DNA of 64,000 nucleotides from Aquisphaera insulae (GTDB lineage: Bacteria > Planctomycetota > Planctomycetia > Isosphaerales > Isosphaeraceae): NCBI RefSeq assembly GCF_011064615.1, contig NZ_JAALJH010000004.1, positions 62,001-126,000 of the forward strand. Reading direction: 5' to 3'. Both the position numbers and the translations under genes were made by a program. Positions 1 through 7,800 of the stretch are shown here, in pieces. Position 1 is the first letter of the stretch. Each line of letters starts with the position of its first letter. Under the pieces are notes generated by a model. It saw nothing but the letters and a program-made list of their open reading frames with translations, searched no databases and was not told the DNA's origin.

Positions 1-29
1 ATGGACCAGAGCATCGGATCCTGGAGCAT
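1..29 (-). CDS. Start of probable TadB-like pilus membrane protein (partial)
   Basis: Only the first nine codons lie in the window, reading inward from an ATG at 29 to the window edge (M-L-Q-D-P-M-L-W-S). It begins 48 bases after the cpaF stop and in the same direction. In Tad clusters the gene after tadA/cpaF is normally tadB, an integral membrane platform protein, so that is the expected identity. Nothing in nine residues proves it, and no convincing SD is visible in front. Confidence 0.35.
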
Positions 30-77
30 GGTCGTCGTCCCGATCGCTTTCGCCCCGGAGGGGCGGGGGTGTTCCGG

Positions 78-1544
78 TCAGTCCTTCAGGAGCACGCGCT
101 GGCGGAAGATGTCTGGGCTCAGGTGGAAGCCGGCGTATTCGAGGCGTTCCATGAACGTGGGGCGGATGCCGCTGGAGGAGAACTCTCCGTAGGCCCGGCC
201 GTTCTGGTCGACGCCGGTCTGCCGGAACCCGAAGATCTCCTGCATGATGATCGTGTCCCCTTCCATGCCGACGACCTCCGAGATGCTGGTCACCTTGCGG
301 GGGCCCCCCTGGAGGCGGCTCGCCTGGATGATCAGGTCGATGGCCGAGGCGAACTGGGCGCGGAGGGCGCGGATGGGGAGTTCCAGCCCGGCCATGCTGA
401 TCATCGTCTCGAGCCGGCTCATGGCGTCGCGCGGGGTGTTCGCGTGGACGGTCGTCATGGAGCCCTCGTGGCCGGTGTTCATGGCCTGGATCATGTCCAG
501 GGTCTCCGCGCCGCGGCACTCGCCGATGATGATCCGGTCGGGCCGCATCCGGAGGGCATTCTTGACGAGGTCCGTCGGCGTGATGGCGCCGCGGCCCTCG
601 ATGTTCGCCGGCCGGGTCTCGAGCCGGACGACGTGGTCCTGCTGGAGCTGGAGCTCGGCGGCGTCCTCGATCGTGATGACGCGATGGTCGGGCTGGATGA
701 AGCTCGAGAGCGTGTTCAGGAGCGTGGTCTTGCCGGAGCCGGTGCCGCCGGAGATCACGATGTTGAGCCGGGCCTTCATGGCCCCTTCCATCAGGGCGAG
801 CATCTCCGGGGTGAACGCCTTGAAGCGGAGCAGGTCGTCCTTGGAGAGGGGGCGGGAGCCGAACATTCGGATGGTGACCACCGGGCCGTCGAGGGCCAGC
901 GGCGGGATGATGGCGTTGAACCGGGAGCCGTTGGGGAGCCGGGCGTCGACCATGGGCGAGGTCTCGTCCACGCGGCGGCCCACGCGGGAGACGATCCGGT
1001 CGATGATCTGGAGGAGATGCTCGCTGTCCCGGAAGACGACCTCCGACTTCTGGATCTTCCCCTCCTTCTCGATGAAGATCTTGCGGGGGCCGTTGATCAT
1101 GATGTCGCCGATCTTCTCGTCCTTGAGCAGCAGCTCGAGCGGGCCGAAGCCGAAGGTCTCGTCGAGGATCTCGTTGACCAGCCGCTGGCGTTCGTTCCGA
1201 TTGAGGAGCGGGTTCTCGGTGTCGCAGAGATGCTCGACGATCTGGCGGATCTCGTCGCGGAGCGTCTTGGGATCCATCTCGCCGACGCGGTTCATGTCGA
1301 GCCGGTCGACGAGCTGCATGTGGATGTGTTGCTTCAGCGTCTCGTACTGGATGACGGCCGGGTCGGTCTCGCGGGCGGGGTCCGGCTTCCGCGGGGGCGG
1401 TGGCGCCGAGGCGGAGGCCGGGGCGGCCTCGGCGGCGGTCGGCGCGTCGGCGGGCGGCGGCGTGGCCCCGCCGTGGGGCGACCGCGGTCCGAACGGGCTA
1501 CGGGAAAGTCCTCGCAACATCTCGGCTGGCTCCCTGGGGATCAT
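78..1544 (-). CDS. cpaF: CpaF/TadA-type secretion ATPase of the Tad pilus
   Basis: Hexameric cytoplasmic ATPase that powers assembly of Flp pili. The 488-residue product has a Pro/Ala-rich, probably disordered N-terminus (residues 20-60), an N-terminal domain (about 65-240) and a RecA-like core with Walker A GGTGSGKTT at 266-274. An arginine-rich stretch and Walker B-like region (RMRPDRIIIGE) lie near 332-342, followed by a His box (TTVHANTP, about 364-371). These are the hallmarks of the type II/IV secretion NTPase family, and the length is normal for CpaF. It lies 7 bases after cpaE, so the two are co-transcribed. The order pilin, tadV, cpaB, cpaE, cpaF supports TadA/CpaF rather than a type IV secretion VirB11. 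Confidence 0.93.
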   Translation of the reverse strand: MIPREPAEMLRGLSRSPFGPRSPHGGATPPPADAPTAAEAAPASASAPPPPRKPDPARETDPAVIQYETLKQHIHMQLVDRLDMNRVGEMDPKTLRDEIRQIVEHLCDTENPLLNRNERQRLVNEILDETFGFGPLELLLKDEKIGDIMINGPRKIFIEKEGKIQKSEVVFRDSEHLLQIIDRIVSRVGRRVDETSPMVDARLPNGSRFNAIIPPLALDGPVVTIRMFGSRPLSKDDLLRFKAFTPEMLALMEGAMKARLNIVISGGTGSGKTTLLNTLSSFIQPDHRVITIEDAAELQLQQDHVVRLETRPANIEGRGAITPTDLVKNALRMRPDRIIIGECRGAETLDMIQAMNTGHEGSMTTVHANTPRDAMSRLETMISMAGLELPIRALRAQFASAIDLIIQASRLQGGPRKVTSISEVVGMEGDTIIMQEIFGFRQTGVDQNGRAYGEFSSSGIRPTFMERLEYAGFHLSPDIFRQRVLLKD

Positions 1545-1551
1545 CCCCTTC

Positions 1552-2736
1552 TCAGAAGAACGCCGCGAAGAGGCCCTTGCGCGGCTTGTCGGCCTCCGCG
1601 GACTGGTCGCTCCGGAGCGAGCGGGCGATCTCGAGGATCGACTGGTGGGCCCTCGAGCCGGCGGCCACGTCGGCGAGTGGGACCCCGCGCACCCGCGCGG
1701 CCTGGAACGCCTTGGACGCGACGGGGATCTGGTAAGAGAGGGGCATCTTCAGGGTCTCTTCCGCCTTCTTCAGCCCGATCTCGGATTCCGCCGACCCGGC
1801 CCGATTGACGACCAGCTTCACCCGCTCGGCCATCCCCTCGAACTGGTGGAAGAGGTTGAGCAGCCGCGCCGTGTTCCGCAGGCAGGTCAGGTCCAGGGAG
1901 ATGACGATGAGGATCACGTCCGCCATCTCGAAGGCGACGAAGTCCGAGGATTGGAGTCCCTTGCTGGTGTCGATCACGATCGTCGGGAAGGCGGCCTTGA
2001 GGAGCCCGAGGAGCCGCTTCAGCGTCTCCGGGTCGATCTTCGCGGCGTCCTCCAGGGCGACCGGATGGGGGAGGACATAGAGGCCCGACGCGTGACGGGT
2101 CATCGACCTCTTGAGCAGCGTCAGGTCGAGCCGGTCGAGGTTCTGGACGACGTTGGAGAGCGTATTGTCCGGGATGATGTCCAGGCAGGCGTCCACCGAG
2201 CCGAACATGAGGTCGAAGTCCAGGAGGATCGCCTCGGCCCGCCCCGAAGAGGCGATGGTGGTTGCGAGGTTGACGGCCGTCGACGTGCAGCCGACGCCGC
2301 CGGAAGCCCCGGTGACGGTGATGATCTGCGGCCCCTTCGTCCCGCCGGAGCCGACATCCTCTCGCCCCCGGAAGAGGCGGCCGACGATGTCGCTGAGCTC
2401 GCCGGCCTCGGTCGGGAGGGTCAGGAACTCCCTGGCCCCGGCGCGGATGGCCTTGAGGATCAGGGTGCTGTCGCAGGTGGTGCTGGCGGGAAGCAGGATG
2501 GTATCGGGCGCGGAGTGGGCCAGGCTGGCGATCAGCTCGATGGCCTGGGCGGGATCGGCGTCCAGGGCGACCAGGCAGAGGTCCGGCCCGATCTCGCCGA
2601 TGCGAGCGGCCGCGGCCCGGTAGCTGTCGAAGGCTTCCGCCAGCCAGAGCGTCCCGAGCGAGCCGAGCAGGCGCTGGAGCGTCCGCCGCGACTCCTCGTT
2701 CGGATCGATCAGGGCGACTCGAATCACATCCCTCAT
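1552..2736 (-). CDS. cpaE: CpaE/TadZ-like pilus localisation ATPase
   Basis: Member of the ParA/MinD superfamily that positions the Tad machinery. Residues 1-125 form an atypical receiver-like domain (DPNEESR near the start, no clear phospho-Asp set). Residues 135-394 are the MinD-like domain, with a P-loop GASGGVGCT at 143-151 and a second acidic motif LLDFDL around 171-176. In canonical deviant Walker A motifs (KGGxGKT) two lysines are present; here they are Ser145 and Cys150, so ATP hydrolysis is doubtful, as in other TadZ proteins. It lies between cpaB and cpaF. The ATG at 2736 follows weak SD-like sequence. Confidence 0.88.
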   Translation of the reverse strand: MRDVIRVALIDPNEESRRTLQRLLGSLGTLWLAEAFDSYRAAAARIGEIGPDLCLVALDADPAQAIELIASLAHSAPDTILLPASTTCDSTLILKAIRAGAREFLTLPTEAGELSDIVGRLFRGREDVGSGGTKGPQIITVTGASGGVGCTSTAVNLATTIASSGRAEAILLDFDLMFGSVDACLDIIPDNTLSNVVQNLDRLDLTLLKRSMTRHASGLYVLPHPVALEDAAKIDPETLKRLLGLLKAAFPTIVIDTSKGLQSSDFVAFEMADVILIVISLDLTCLRNTARLLNLFHQFEGMAERVKLVVNRAGSAESEIGLKKAEETLKMPLSYQIPVASKAFQAARVRGVPLADVAAGSRAHQSILEIARSLRSDQSAEADKPRKGLFAAFF

Positions 2737-2829
2737 GGGTCGGCTACTCGTGCGCTAGGGGCCTCGTCTGTCCGGCATCCTGGGGGGGACGGCGGATCTC
2801 CGGCCGTCGCGGGCGGACGTGCCGGCCGC

Positions 2830-3990
2830 TCAGGGGCTCTCCCCGCCGGTCGTCGCGGAGCCGAGGCCGGTGATCGCCGGGACGCCGCTGCCGAAGCCCT
2901 GGGGCTCGGCGGCGAGGACGCCCGGGAGCGGCTTCTCCTTGACCACGTCCTGGTCTTTCGACTTGGCCAGTACCCGATGAGCTGCGCCATTGAGCGGCAC
3001 CCGTTCGAACCTGTCCCCCTTGCCCTCCTTCTCCCGGATCGGCCGGTAGATGGAGACATAGCGGGCCTGCCGCTCGTCGGGCGGGTTGTCGGTCAGGTAT
3101 CGCCGCCAGCCGTCCTTCACGCTCTCGAGCTCCTGCTCGCGCTGCGTGAGCTTCTGGTTCACCTTGTCGAGCCCCCCCTTGAGCGCGGCCATCTCCTCGG
3201 GCGTCGGCCCGGCCTGCTTCTTCGCCATGTTCTGACGGATCTCCTCGTTGTCCTTCTCGAGCTTGAGGCGAGCCTGACGCTCCTTCTCCAGGTCATCCCG
3301 GAGGCCCTTCATCTCGGGGGCTTCCTTCGGCCTGGCGACCACGTCATGGTCGTTGACGCCGCGGAGGGAGAGGGAGAGCGGGCCGTTGGCCTTGGCGGCG
3401 ACCAGGATGGAGGCCTGCTCCGGGGTGACGGCCAGCGTGACCGTGTGGTTCTGGAGCGACTTCTCCTCGGATCGCGTGAAGACCTGGCCGGAGGCCAGCA
3501 CGAGCACATTCTGGAGGATCATGTCGGCGTGGGGCTGCTTCCCGGCCTCCGGCGCCTCGTAGCGGATCACGTCCACGCGATGTCCCGGGAGGACGAAGCC
3601 GGAGACGCCCGATTGCTCGTTCACCTCCACCGCGAACGCCCTCATGCCCTTGGGGATATTGGCGACGAGCCCCGGCGGCGTCCCCTTGGGCCCGAGCTTC
3701 TTCTCGACGATCAGATCGCCCTCGATCATCGTGGTGCTGACCCAGCGATCCTCGACATCCTTGAACGCCGCGAATGCGCCGGGCGGGACCGACTTCCTGG
3801 CCATCCGCACCACGTTGACCATGTCCGCCTTGAGGATCTCCTCGTGCTTGAAGTCCCGGGCCGCGACGATGACGTCCTGCGTCTCCTCCTCGACGGCGGG
3901 CGGCTTGCCCATGTATTTCATCGAGATGATCATGGCGCCCAGGCCGAGGACGACGGCCAGGGAGAGCACCATCAGCGATCTTCCGTTCAT
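2830..3990 (-). CDS. cpaB: CpaB/RcpC-like Flp pilus assembly protein
   Basis: Periplasmic, inner-membrane-anchored Tad component. The 386-residue product has one N-terminal membrane segment (about 7-24), a SAF-type domain (about 38-105, starting DVIVAARDF), the RcpC/CpaB domain with the IPKGMRAFAVEV signature near 113-125, and a long charged coiled coil (about 230-310). The C-terminal coiled coil is longer than in textbook CpaB. In most Tad loci a secretin (CpaC/RcpA) follows, but here the next gene is cpaE after 93 bases, so the outer-membrane channel must be encoded elsewhere or be replaced. Confidence 0.88.
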   Translation of the reverse strand: MNGRSLMVLSLAVVLGLGAMIISMKYMGKPPAVEEETQDVIVAARDFKHEEILKADMVNVVRMARKSVPPGAFAAFKDVEDRWVSTTMIEGDLIVEKKLGPKGTPPGLVANIPKGMRAFAVEVNEQSGVSGFVLPGHRVDVIRYEAPEAGKQPHADMILQNVLVLASGQVFTRSEEKSLQNHTVTLAVTPEQASILVAAKANGPLSLSLRGVNDHDVVARPKEAPEMKGLRDDLEKERQARLKLEKDNEEIRQNMAKKQAGPTPEEMAALKGGLDKVNQKLTQREQELESVKDGWRRYLTDNPPDERQARYVSIYRPIREKEGKGDRFERVPLNGAAHRVLAKSKDQDVVKEKPLPGVLAAEPQGFGSGVPAITGLGSATTGGESP

Positions 3991-4060
3991 GGCAGCCGCT
4001 CGCTTTCATGCGGTTGAGGAGGTCTTCGGTGGTGTCCCGGGCGATCAGACGGTGGGGCGG

Positions 4061-4606
4061 CTACCGGGCCCAGAGCAGGCCGGCGCCGGCGAAGTAGGCC
4101 ACGGAACCGATGGCGATCGGGATGCCGTAGGGGAGCAGCCTCATCGACGGCTTGCGCCGTGCGGCCCGCTCGGAGAGCTCGACCGGGTTCCGGACGGTGA
4201 GGATCTCGTGGCCGATGATCTGGGCCGTGACCAGGTGCTGGATCCAGTTCCCGGAGATCGCGATCATCGCGGCGCCGATGACTCCCCCGGCCAGGGCCGT
4301 CCCCACGAAGGCCCAGAGCATGTGATGGGCCCCGATCCAGGCCCCCATGCCGGCCATCAGCTTGACGTCGCCGGCGCCCATGCCGCCGATGGCGTAGAGG
4401 GGCAGCAGCGAGAGCAGGCCGACGCCGGCTCCCGCCAGCGACCAGGCCAGGCCCCATGGGCCGCCCGTCGTCAGGGCGAACACCAGCCCCGTGGCGAAGA
4501 ACGGGAAGGTCAGCCAGTTGGGGACCCGGAGCTGGCGGCCGTCGATGATCGCGGCCACCACCAGGACCCCGGACACGAACCACGCCACCGCAGGGATCAC
4601 CGCCAT
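4061..4606 (-). CDS. TadV/CpaA-type prepilin peptidase (A24)
   Basis: Integral membrane aspartic peptidase that cleaves the Flp prepilin leader. The product is 181 residues with about six hydrophobic segments and no N-terminal methylase domain, as is usual for TadV/CpaA. The catalytic aspartates are visible as Asp22 (AIIDGRQLRVPNW) and Asp80 in the GMGAGDVKL motif (75-83). I chose the ATG at 4606 because GGAGGAG lies 6 bases upstream; a longer frame to 4678 has no hydrophobic continuity. It sits between pilin 1 and cpaB. Confidence 0.9.
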   Translation of the reverse strand: MAVIPAVAWFVSGVLVVAAIIDGRQLRVPNWLTFPFFATGLVFALTTGGPWGLAWSLAGAGVGLLSLLPLYAIGGMGAGDVKLMAGMGAWIGAHHMLWAFVGTALAGGVIGAAMIAISGNWIQHLVTAQIIGHEILTVRNPVELSERAARRKPSMRLLPYGIPIAIGSVAYFAGAGLLWAR

Positions 4607-4780
4607 CGCCGACTCCTCCAGGAGCATCCAGCCGACCAACCCCCGACCGGGACCACCCCGGACTGCTCTCGGGCCCATTCATCCACCAGAAACTTGGGTC
4701 GCATCGTCCGCCCTGTCAAATCGACGGCCGGGCCATCGTCCGCATGCTCCCGGCTTGGGGCCGCGACGGACCGGACGACG

Positions 4781-4819
4781 AAAACGGGCGAGGTCGACGA
4801 CGATCCGTCGACCTCACCC
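4781..4819 (-). terminator. Intrinsic terminator after pilin 1
   Basis: Bases 4790-4799 and 4806-4815 form a perfect 10-bp stem with a six-base loop, extended by three further G-C pairs across one mismatch. On the minus strand it is followed by a short T run (GTTTTC). It lies 66 bases past the stop of pilin 1 and before tadV, so it probably lets abundant pilin mRNA end while some transcription continues into the assembly genes. Confidence 0.6.
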
Positions 4820-4884
4820 GCTCCGTCCGATCCGTCGTCACGATCGCCGTCGGAGGCCGGCGACGAACCGGCCCGGGGGGCCGA

Positions 4885-5067
4885 TCAGGACCCGCCGCCG
4901 AGGGTCGAGTTCACGGAGTTGAAAGTGCCGCTGATGCTCGTGCCCAGCGACTTGACGATCGTGATGCAGGCCACCAGGATCAGGGCCAGCATGACCGCGT
5001 ACTCGACCGCGGTCGGGCCGTCCTCGCTGACCAGGAACCGTTCGACTCGCTTCATCAGGGTGTGCAT
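4885..5067 (-). CDS. Flp-type pilin, copy 1
   Basis: Major subunit of Tad pili, 60 residues. The processing site is Gly17-Pro18 with Glu at the +5 position (DGPTAVEYAVML), followed by a hydrophobic helix of about 20 residues, the class IVb Flp signature. The short Gly/Ser-rich tail is normal. The ATG at 5067 follows TGGAGG with a good spacing. The protein differs from copy 2 at one residue (Ile versus Val in SLGTS-SG). It is cleaved by the peptidase encoded next and is polymerised by the CpaF machine. Confidence 0.95.
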   Translation of the reverse strand: MHTLMKRVERFLVSEDGPTAVEYAVMLALILVACITIVKSLGTSISGTFNSVNSTLGGGS

Positions 5068-5197
5068 GAGAACCTCCAGAGGGAAGGGATCAACGCAGGC
5101 GAGGCATGGGATCGTGCCGCGAGGGGAGCCTCGTAGCCGCCCTCGACCTCTGCGCTGGGGCCGATCGGATCGATTCGACCTCGATCGCGTCTATCGA

Positions 5198-5227
5198 ACG
5201 CTAGGTCACGTCTGCGGGTGGGGTCAA
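5198..5227 (-). promoter_or_regulatory. Candidate sigma70-type promoter of pilin 1
   Basis: Reading on the minus strand, TTGACC (5227-5222) is followed by 18 bases and then TAGCGT (5203-5198). The block GACGTGACCTAG inside the spacer and -10 region recurs at the same place in front of pilin 2. The inferred leader is about 125 nt. Apart from this promoter and the hairpin at 5322-5359, the 323-base gap between the two pilins holds nothing recognisable. Confidence 0.5.
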
Positions 5228-5321
5228 ATCCGAGGCCTCTTCTCGCCGAGGCGTTGCCGCGGAGGAACATCCCGCGGCTTGATCATGGCCCGCAGATGGC
5301 CCGCGGGGGAGGATTCGAAGA

Positions 5322-5359
5322 ACGGTCGGGGCCGACGGGAACTCGTCCGCCCCGACCGT
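5322..5359 (-). terminator. Stem-loop after pilin 2
   Basis: A perfect 10-bp inverted repeat (5322-5331 with 5350-5359) encloses an 18-base loop that can pair further internally. It starts 32 bases after the pilin 2 stop, matching the position of the terminator after pilin 1. There is no clear T run, so it may be a 3'-end stabiliser or an attenuator rather than a full terminator. Confidence 0.45.
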
Positions 5360-5390
5360 GACGTCGGATTTGAATCCCGCAGGGGCGGGA

Positions 5391-5573
5391 TCAGGATCCG
5401 CCGCCGAGGGTCGAGTTCACGGAGTTGAAGGTGCCGCTGACGCTCGTGCCCAGCGACTTGACGATCGTGATGCAGGCCACCAGGATCAGGGCCAGCATGA
5501 CCGCGTACTCGACCGCGGTCGGGCCGTCCTCGCTGACCAGGAACCGTTCGACTCGTTTCATCAGGGTGTGCAT
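5391..5573 (-). CDS. Flp-type pilin, copy 2
   Basis: Second Flp pilin, 60 residues, with the same processing site (Gly17, Glu22) and hydrophobic helix as copy 1. By eye the two genes differ at only four of 183 bases, so this is a recent duplication or is kept similar by gene conversion. The ATG at 5573 follows GAGGAG with five bases of spacing; the frame continues upstream but adds no pilin-like sequence. It has its own promoter and a downstream hairpin. Confidence 0.95.
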   Translation of the reverse strand: MHTLMKRVERFLVSEDGPTAVEYAVMLALILVACITIVKSLGTSVSGTFNSVNSTLGGGS

Positions 5574-5923
5574 CGGGAACTCCTCGGTAGTTGAGAGCAG
5601 GGAAATCGTCGCCAACGCAAGATCGCCAGGGCGGCTTGTCCGCGTCATCCGCGGGAACGAGGTGCGTTCGCTCCGAGCGGATCAGGTCCGCTCGCCTTGC
5701 CGCCGGTTGTATCTGCTCAACACTAGGTCACGTCCGCGTCGGCTGCCAAATCCACGAGCCCCCGGGGGCGTATTTGTTGCGGCCCCGCGACGAGCCGGCG
5801 ACCCGACCGGAATTCCACGGATTCGAAGGACCGTCCCCGCGCATCGGCGCACTACCTTGCTTGAAGGAGGAGCTTCGGAGGCTTCGATCGTCGGGGTGAA
5901 CTTCGCGAGGCGGGACCGAAACC
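5574..5923. other. Divergent intergenic region between pilin 2 and the prenyltransferase-repeat gene
   Basis: These 350 bases hold the leader and promoter of pilin 2 on the minus strand (5720-5749). The plus-strand half should hold the promoter of the gene at 5924, but I see no strong -35/-10 pair there. No coding sequence is supported. Confidence 0.6.
5720..5749 (-). promoter_or_regulatory. Candidate sigma70-type promoter of pilin 2
   Basis: On the minus strand TTGGCA (5749-5744) is followed by 18 bases and TAGTGT (5725-5720). The GACGTGACCTAG block is shared with the pilin 1 promoter and the spacer length is identical. The inferred leader is about 140 nt. Conservation between the two copies, in sequence that is otherwise diverged, is the main support. 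Confidence 0.5.
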
Positions 5924-6817
5924 GTGAGTGGCAACTGGAAGGCTGCGGCCCGGGGCATGCTCGAGGCGCGGAGGGACCGGTGCGGCGCCTGGGGATATAG
6001 CCCCGGGCTGGCCCCGACGGCCGAGGCGACCGCCCTGGCCGCCCTGGGGATCCTGGCCGGCGGCGGGGAGTCCGACTTGCCATCGGCGGCGGACTGGCTC
6101 CGTCAGCGGCAACGATCGGACGGGGCCGTCGGACTCTCCTCGGAGCTGGCCGGAACCGGCTGGGCGACGCCGCATGCGATCCTCTTCTGGAACGCCGCGG
6201 GCCTCGATCTGGAGCCGAGGCGGGCCGCGGTCCGTTGGCTCCTGGCCTCGAGGGGCGCGCGCATGGACGTCCCGCCTGCGGAGCGGCTGGGGGTCATGGG
6301 GCACGACACGAGCCTCGTCGGTTGGTCGTGGATCGACGGCACACATTCGTGGCTCGAGCCGACCGCCATGGCCGTGCTGGCACTCTGCCGCGAAGGGCAG
6401 GGGAGCCATCCCCGCGTGCTCGAAGGCCGCAAGCTCATCCTCGATCGCAGCCTGCAACACGGCGGCTGGAACTACGGGAATCGGCGGGTCTTCGGGAGCG
6501 AGCTCAGGCCGCAACCCGGGCCGACCGGGCAAGCCTTGCTCGCGCTCGCGGCCACCGATCCGAACGGCCGCCTCCATTGCGTGGACCTGGCGGTCTCCTA
6601 CCTCCTGAACACCCTGCCCGGGACATTCGCCCCGATCTCGCTGGCCTGGGGAGTCCTCGGGCTCCATGCGTGGCGAGCATGCCCGCCCGAGTCGGAGTCC
6701 TGGTTGTCCCGGTCGTTCGAGGCCCATCGGGCCGATCGAGACGCGACCGTGGGGACCGGGCTCCTGCTCGTCGCCTCGGCCGGCAAGCTCCCCTCCCATT
6801 CGGGGGCCTCATCATGA
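5924..6817 (+). CDS. Prenyltransferase/squalene-cyclase repeat protein
   Basis: Predicted alpha/alpha-toroid protein of 297 residues without signal peptide or membrane segment. It contains several degenerate repeats of the terpene-cyclase/prenyltransferase type, for example GAWGYSPGLAPTAEA, DGAVGL, HSWLEPTAMAVLAL and HGGWNYGNR, each combining an aromatic/Gly turn with a helix. It lacks a DXDD or similar catalytic motif and is under half the length of squalene-hopene cyclase, so cyclase activity is unlikely. The GTG start at 5924 has only a distant SD-like GAGG; an internal ATG at 5957 is an alternative. Its stop overlaps the start of the next gene (ATGA), so the pair is translationally coupled. 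Confidence 0.72.
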   Translation: MSGNWKAAARGMLEARRDRCGAWGYSPGLAPTAEATALAALGILAGGGESDLPSAADWLRQRQRSDGAVGLSSELAGTGWATPHAILFWNAAGLDLEPRRAAVRWLLASRGARMDVPPAERLGVMGHDTSLVGWSWIDGTHSWLEPTAMAVLALCREGQGSHPRVLEGRKLILDRSLQHGGWNYGNRRVFGSELRPQPGPTGQALLALAATDPNGRLHCVDLAVSYLLNTLPGTFAPISLAWGVLGLHAWRACPPESESWLSRSFEAHRADRDATVGTGLLLVASAGKLPSHSGASS

Positions 6818-7800
6818 AGCGTCGCTCGTTCCTGACGGCGGCCGGGGCAATCGCCGCCGGCGGCCTGGGGCTCCGGGCCGCACGGTCATCCGGCGAGGCC
6901 TGGATGCGGTCCTCGGTCTTCGTCGGCTGTGCGCGTTCCTATTCGGAGGACCTCGAGCCGATCATCGCCGCCGGGCTCTCGGAGCTGGGGCTGGGGCCCG
7001 ACCGGATCCGGGGCAAGACGGTCCTGCTGAAGCCGAATCTCGTGGAACCGGTCCGGGCCGAACCCCAGATCAACACCCACCCGGCCGTGGTCCGGGCCGC
7101 CGCCGAGGTCTTCCGGCGCGGGGGGGCTCGCGAGGTCCTCGTCGCCGAGGGGCAGGGGCATTGTCGGGACTCTCGGCTGGTCCTCGACGAATCCGGGCTC
7201 GGCTCGGTGCTGGCCGAGTCCCACCTCGAGTTCGTCGACCTGAATCACGACGACGTCGTCCGGGTCCCCAACGGCTCACGGTTCACGGAGCTGGCGGAGC
7301 TGGTCCTCCCGGCGACGCTCCGCCGCGCCGACCTCATCGTCTCCATGCCCAAGATGAAGACCCATCACTGGGCGGGCGTGACCCTGTCGATGAAGAACCT
7401 CTTCGGCGTGATGCCCGGTGTCTGCTACGGATGGCCGAAGAACGTGCTCCACCACGCGGGAATCCCGCAGTCGATCATCGACATCAATGCCGCGGTCCGT
7501 CCGCACCTGGCCATCGTGGACGGCATCATCGGGATGGAGGGTGACGGTCCGATCATGGGGACGCCGAAGCCGGCGGGATTGCTCGTGATGGGGACGAACT
7601 TCCCGGCCGTCGACGCCACCTGCGCCCGGCTGATGGGGATCGACCCGGCGCGGGTGGCCTACCTCGCCGCGTCCTCGGGCTTCCTCGGGCCCATCAAGTC
7701 CGAGCACATCGCCCAGCGTGGGGAGCTCATCGGCCCGCTCGTGCAGCCGTTCCGATTGCTCGACCATCCTAGCCTTGCCCAGCTTCGAGCACGCGGCTAG
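6814..7800 (+). CDS. Tat-exported DUF362 domain protein
   Basis: 328-residue member of the DUF362 family, whose function is unknown although some members are fused to ferredoxin domains. The N-terminus MKRRSFLTAAGAIAAGG carries a twin-arginine (RRSFL) motif and hydrophobic stretch, so the protein is probably exported folded. Family-typical segments are visible: VLLKPNLV near 70, a G-rich stretch, MPKMKTHHWAGVTLSMKN near 176-190, and DGIIGMEGDGP near 235-245. No ferredoxin CXXCXXC motifs are present. The ATG at 6814 lies inside the stop codon of the upstream gene (ATGA overlap). Confidence 0.88.
   Translation: MKRRSFLTAAGAIAAGGLGLRAARSSGEAWMRSSVFVGCARSYSEDLEPIIAAGLSELGLGPDRIRGKTVLLKPNLVEPVRAEPQINTHPAVVRAAAEVFRRGGAREVLVAEGQGHCRDSRLVLDESGLGSVLAESHLEFVDLNHDDVVRVPNGSRFTELAELVLPATLRRADLIVSMPKMKTHHWAGVTLSMKNLFGVMPGVCYGWPKNVLHHAGIPQSIIDINAAVRPHLAIVDGIIGMEGDGPIMGTPKPAGLLVMGTNFPAVDATCARLMGIDPARVAYLAASSGFLGPIKSEHIAQRGELIGPLVQPFRLLDHPSLAQLRARG

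Noticed and set aside
244..4017. A 1,257-codon open frame on the plus strand antisense to the Tad operon
   Set aside because: It lies opposite four well-supported genes (cpaF, cpaE, cpaB). Its translation has no domain and is low-complexity, as expected for GC-rich antisense DNA.
5852..5923. A sigma54-type -24/-12 element in front of the Flp pilins
   Set aside because: TTGGCA is present in one copy but the -12 GC element at correct spacing is not; a sigma70-like layout with 18-base spacers fits both copies better.
5852..6799. A 315-codon minus-strand frame opposite the prenyltransferase-repeat gene
   Set aside because: The plus-strand product has toroid repeats and is coupled by an ATGA overlap to DUF362; the antisense product is Arg/Pro/Gly-rich without motifs.
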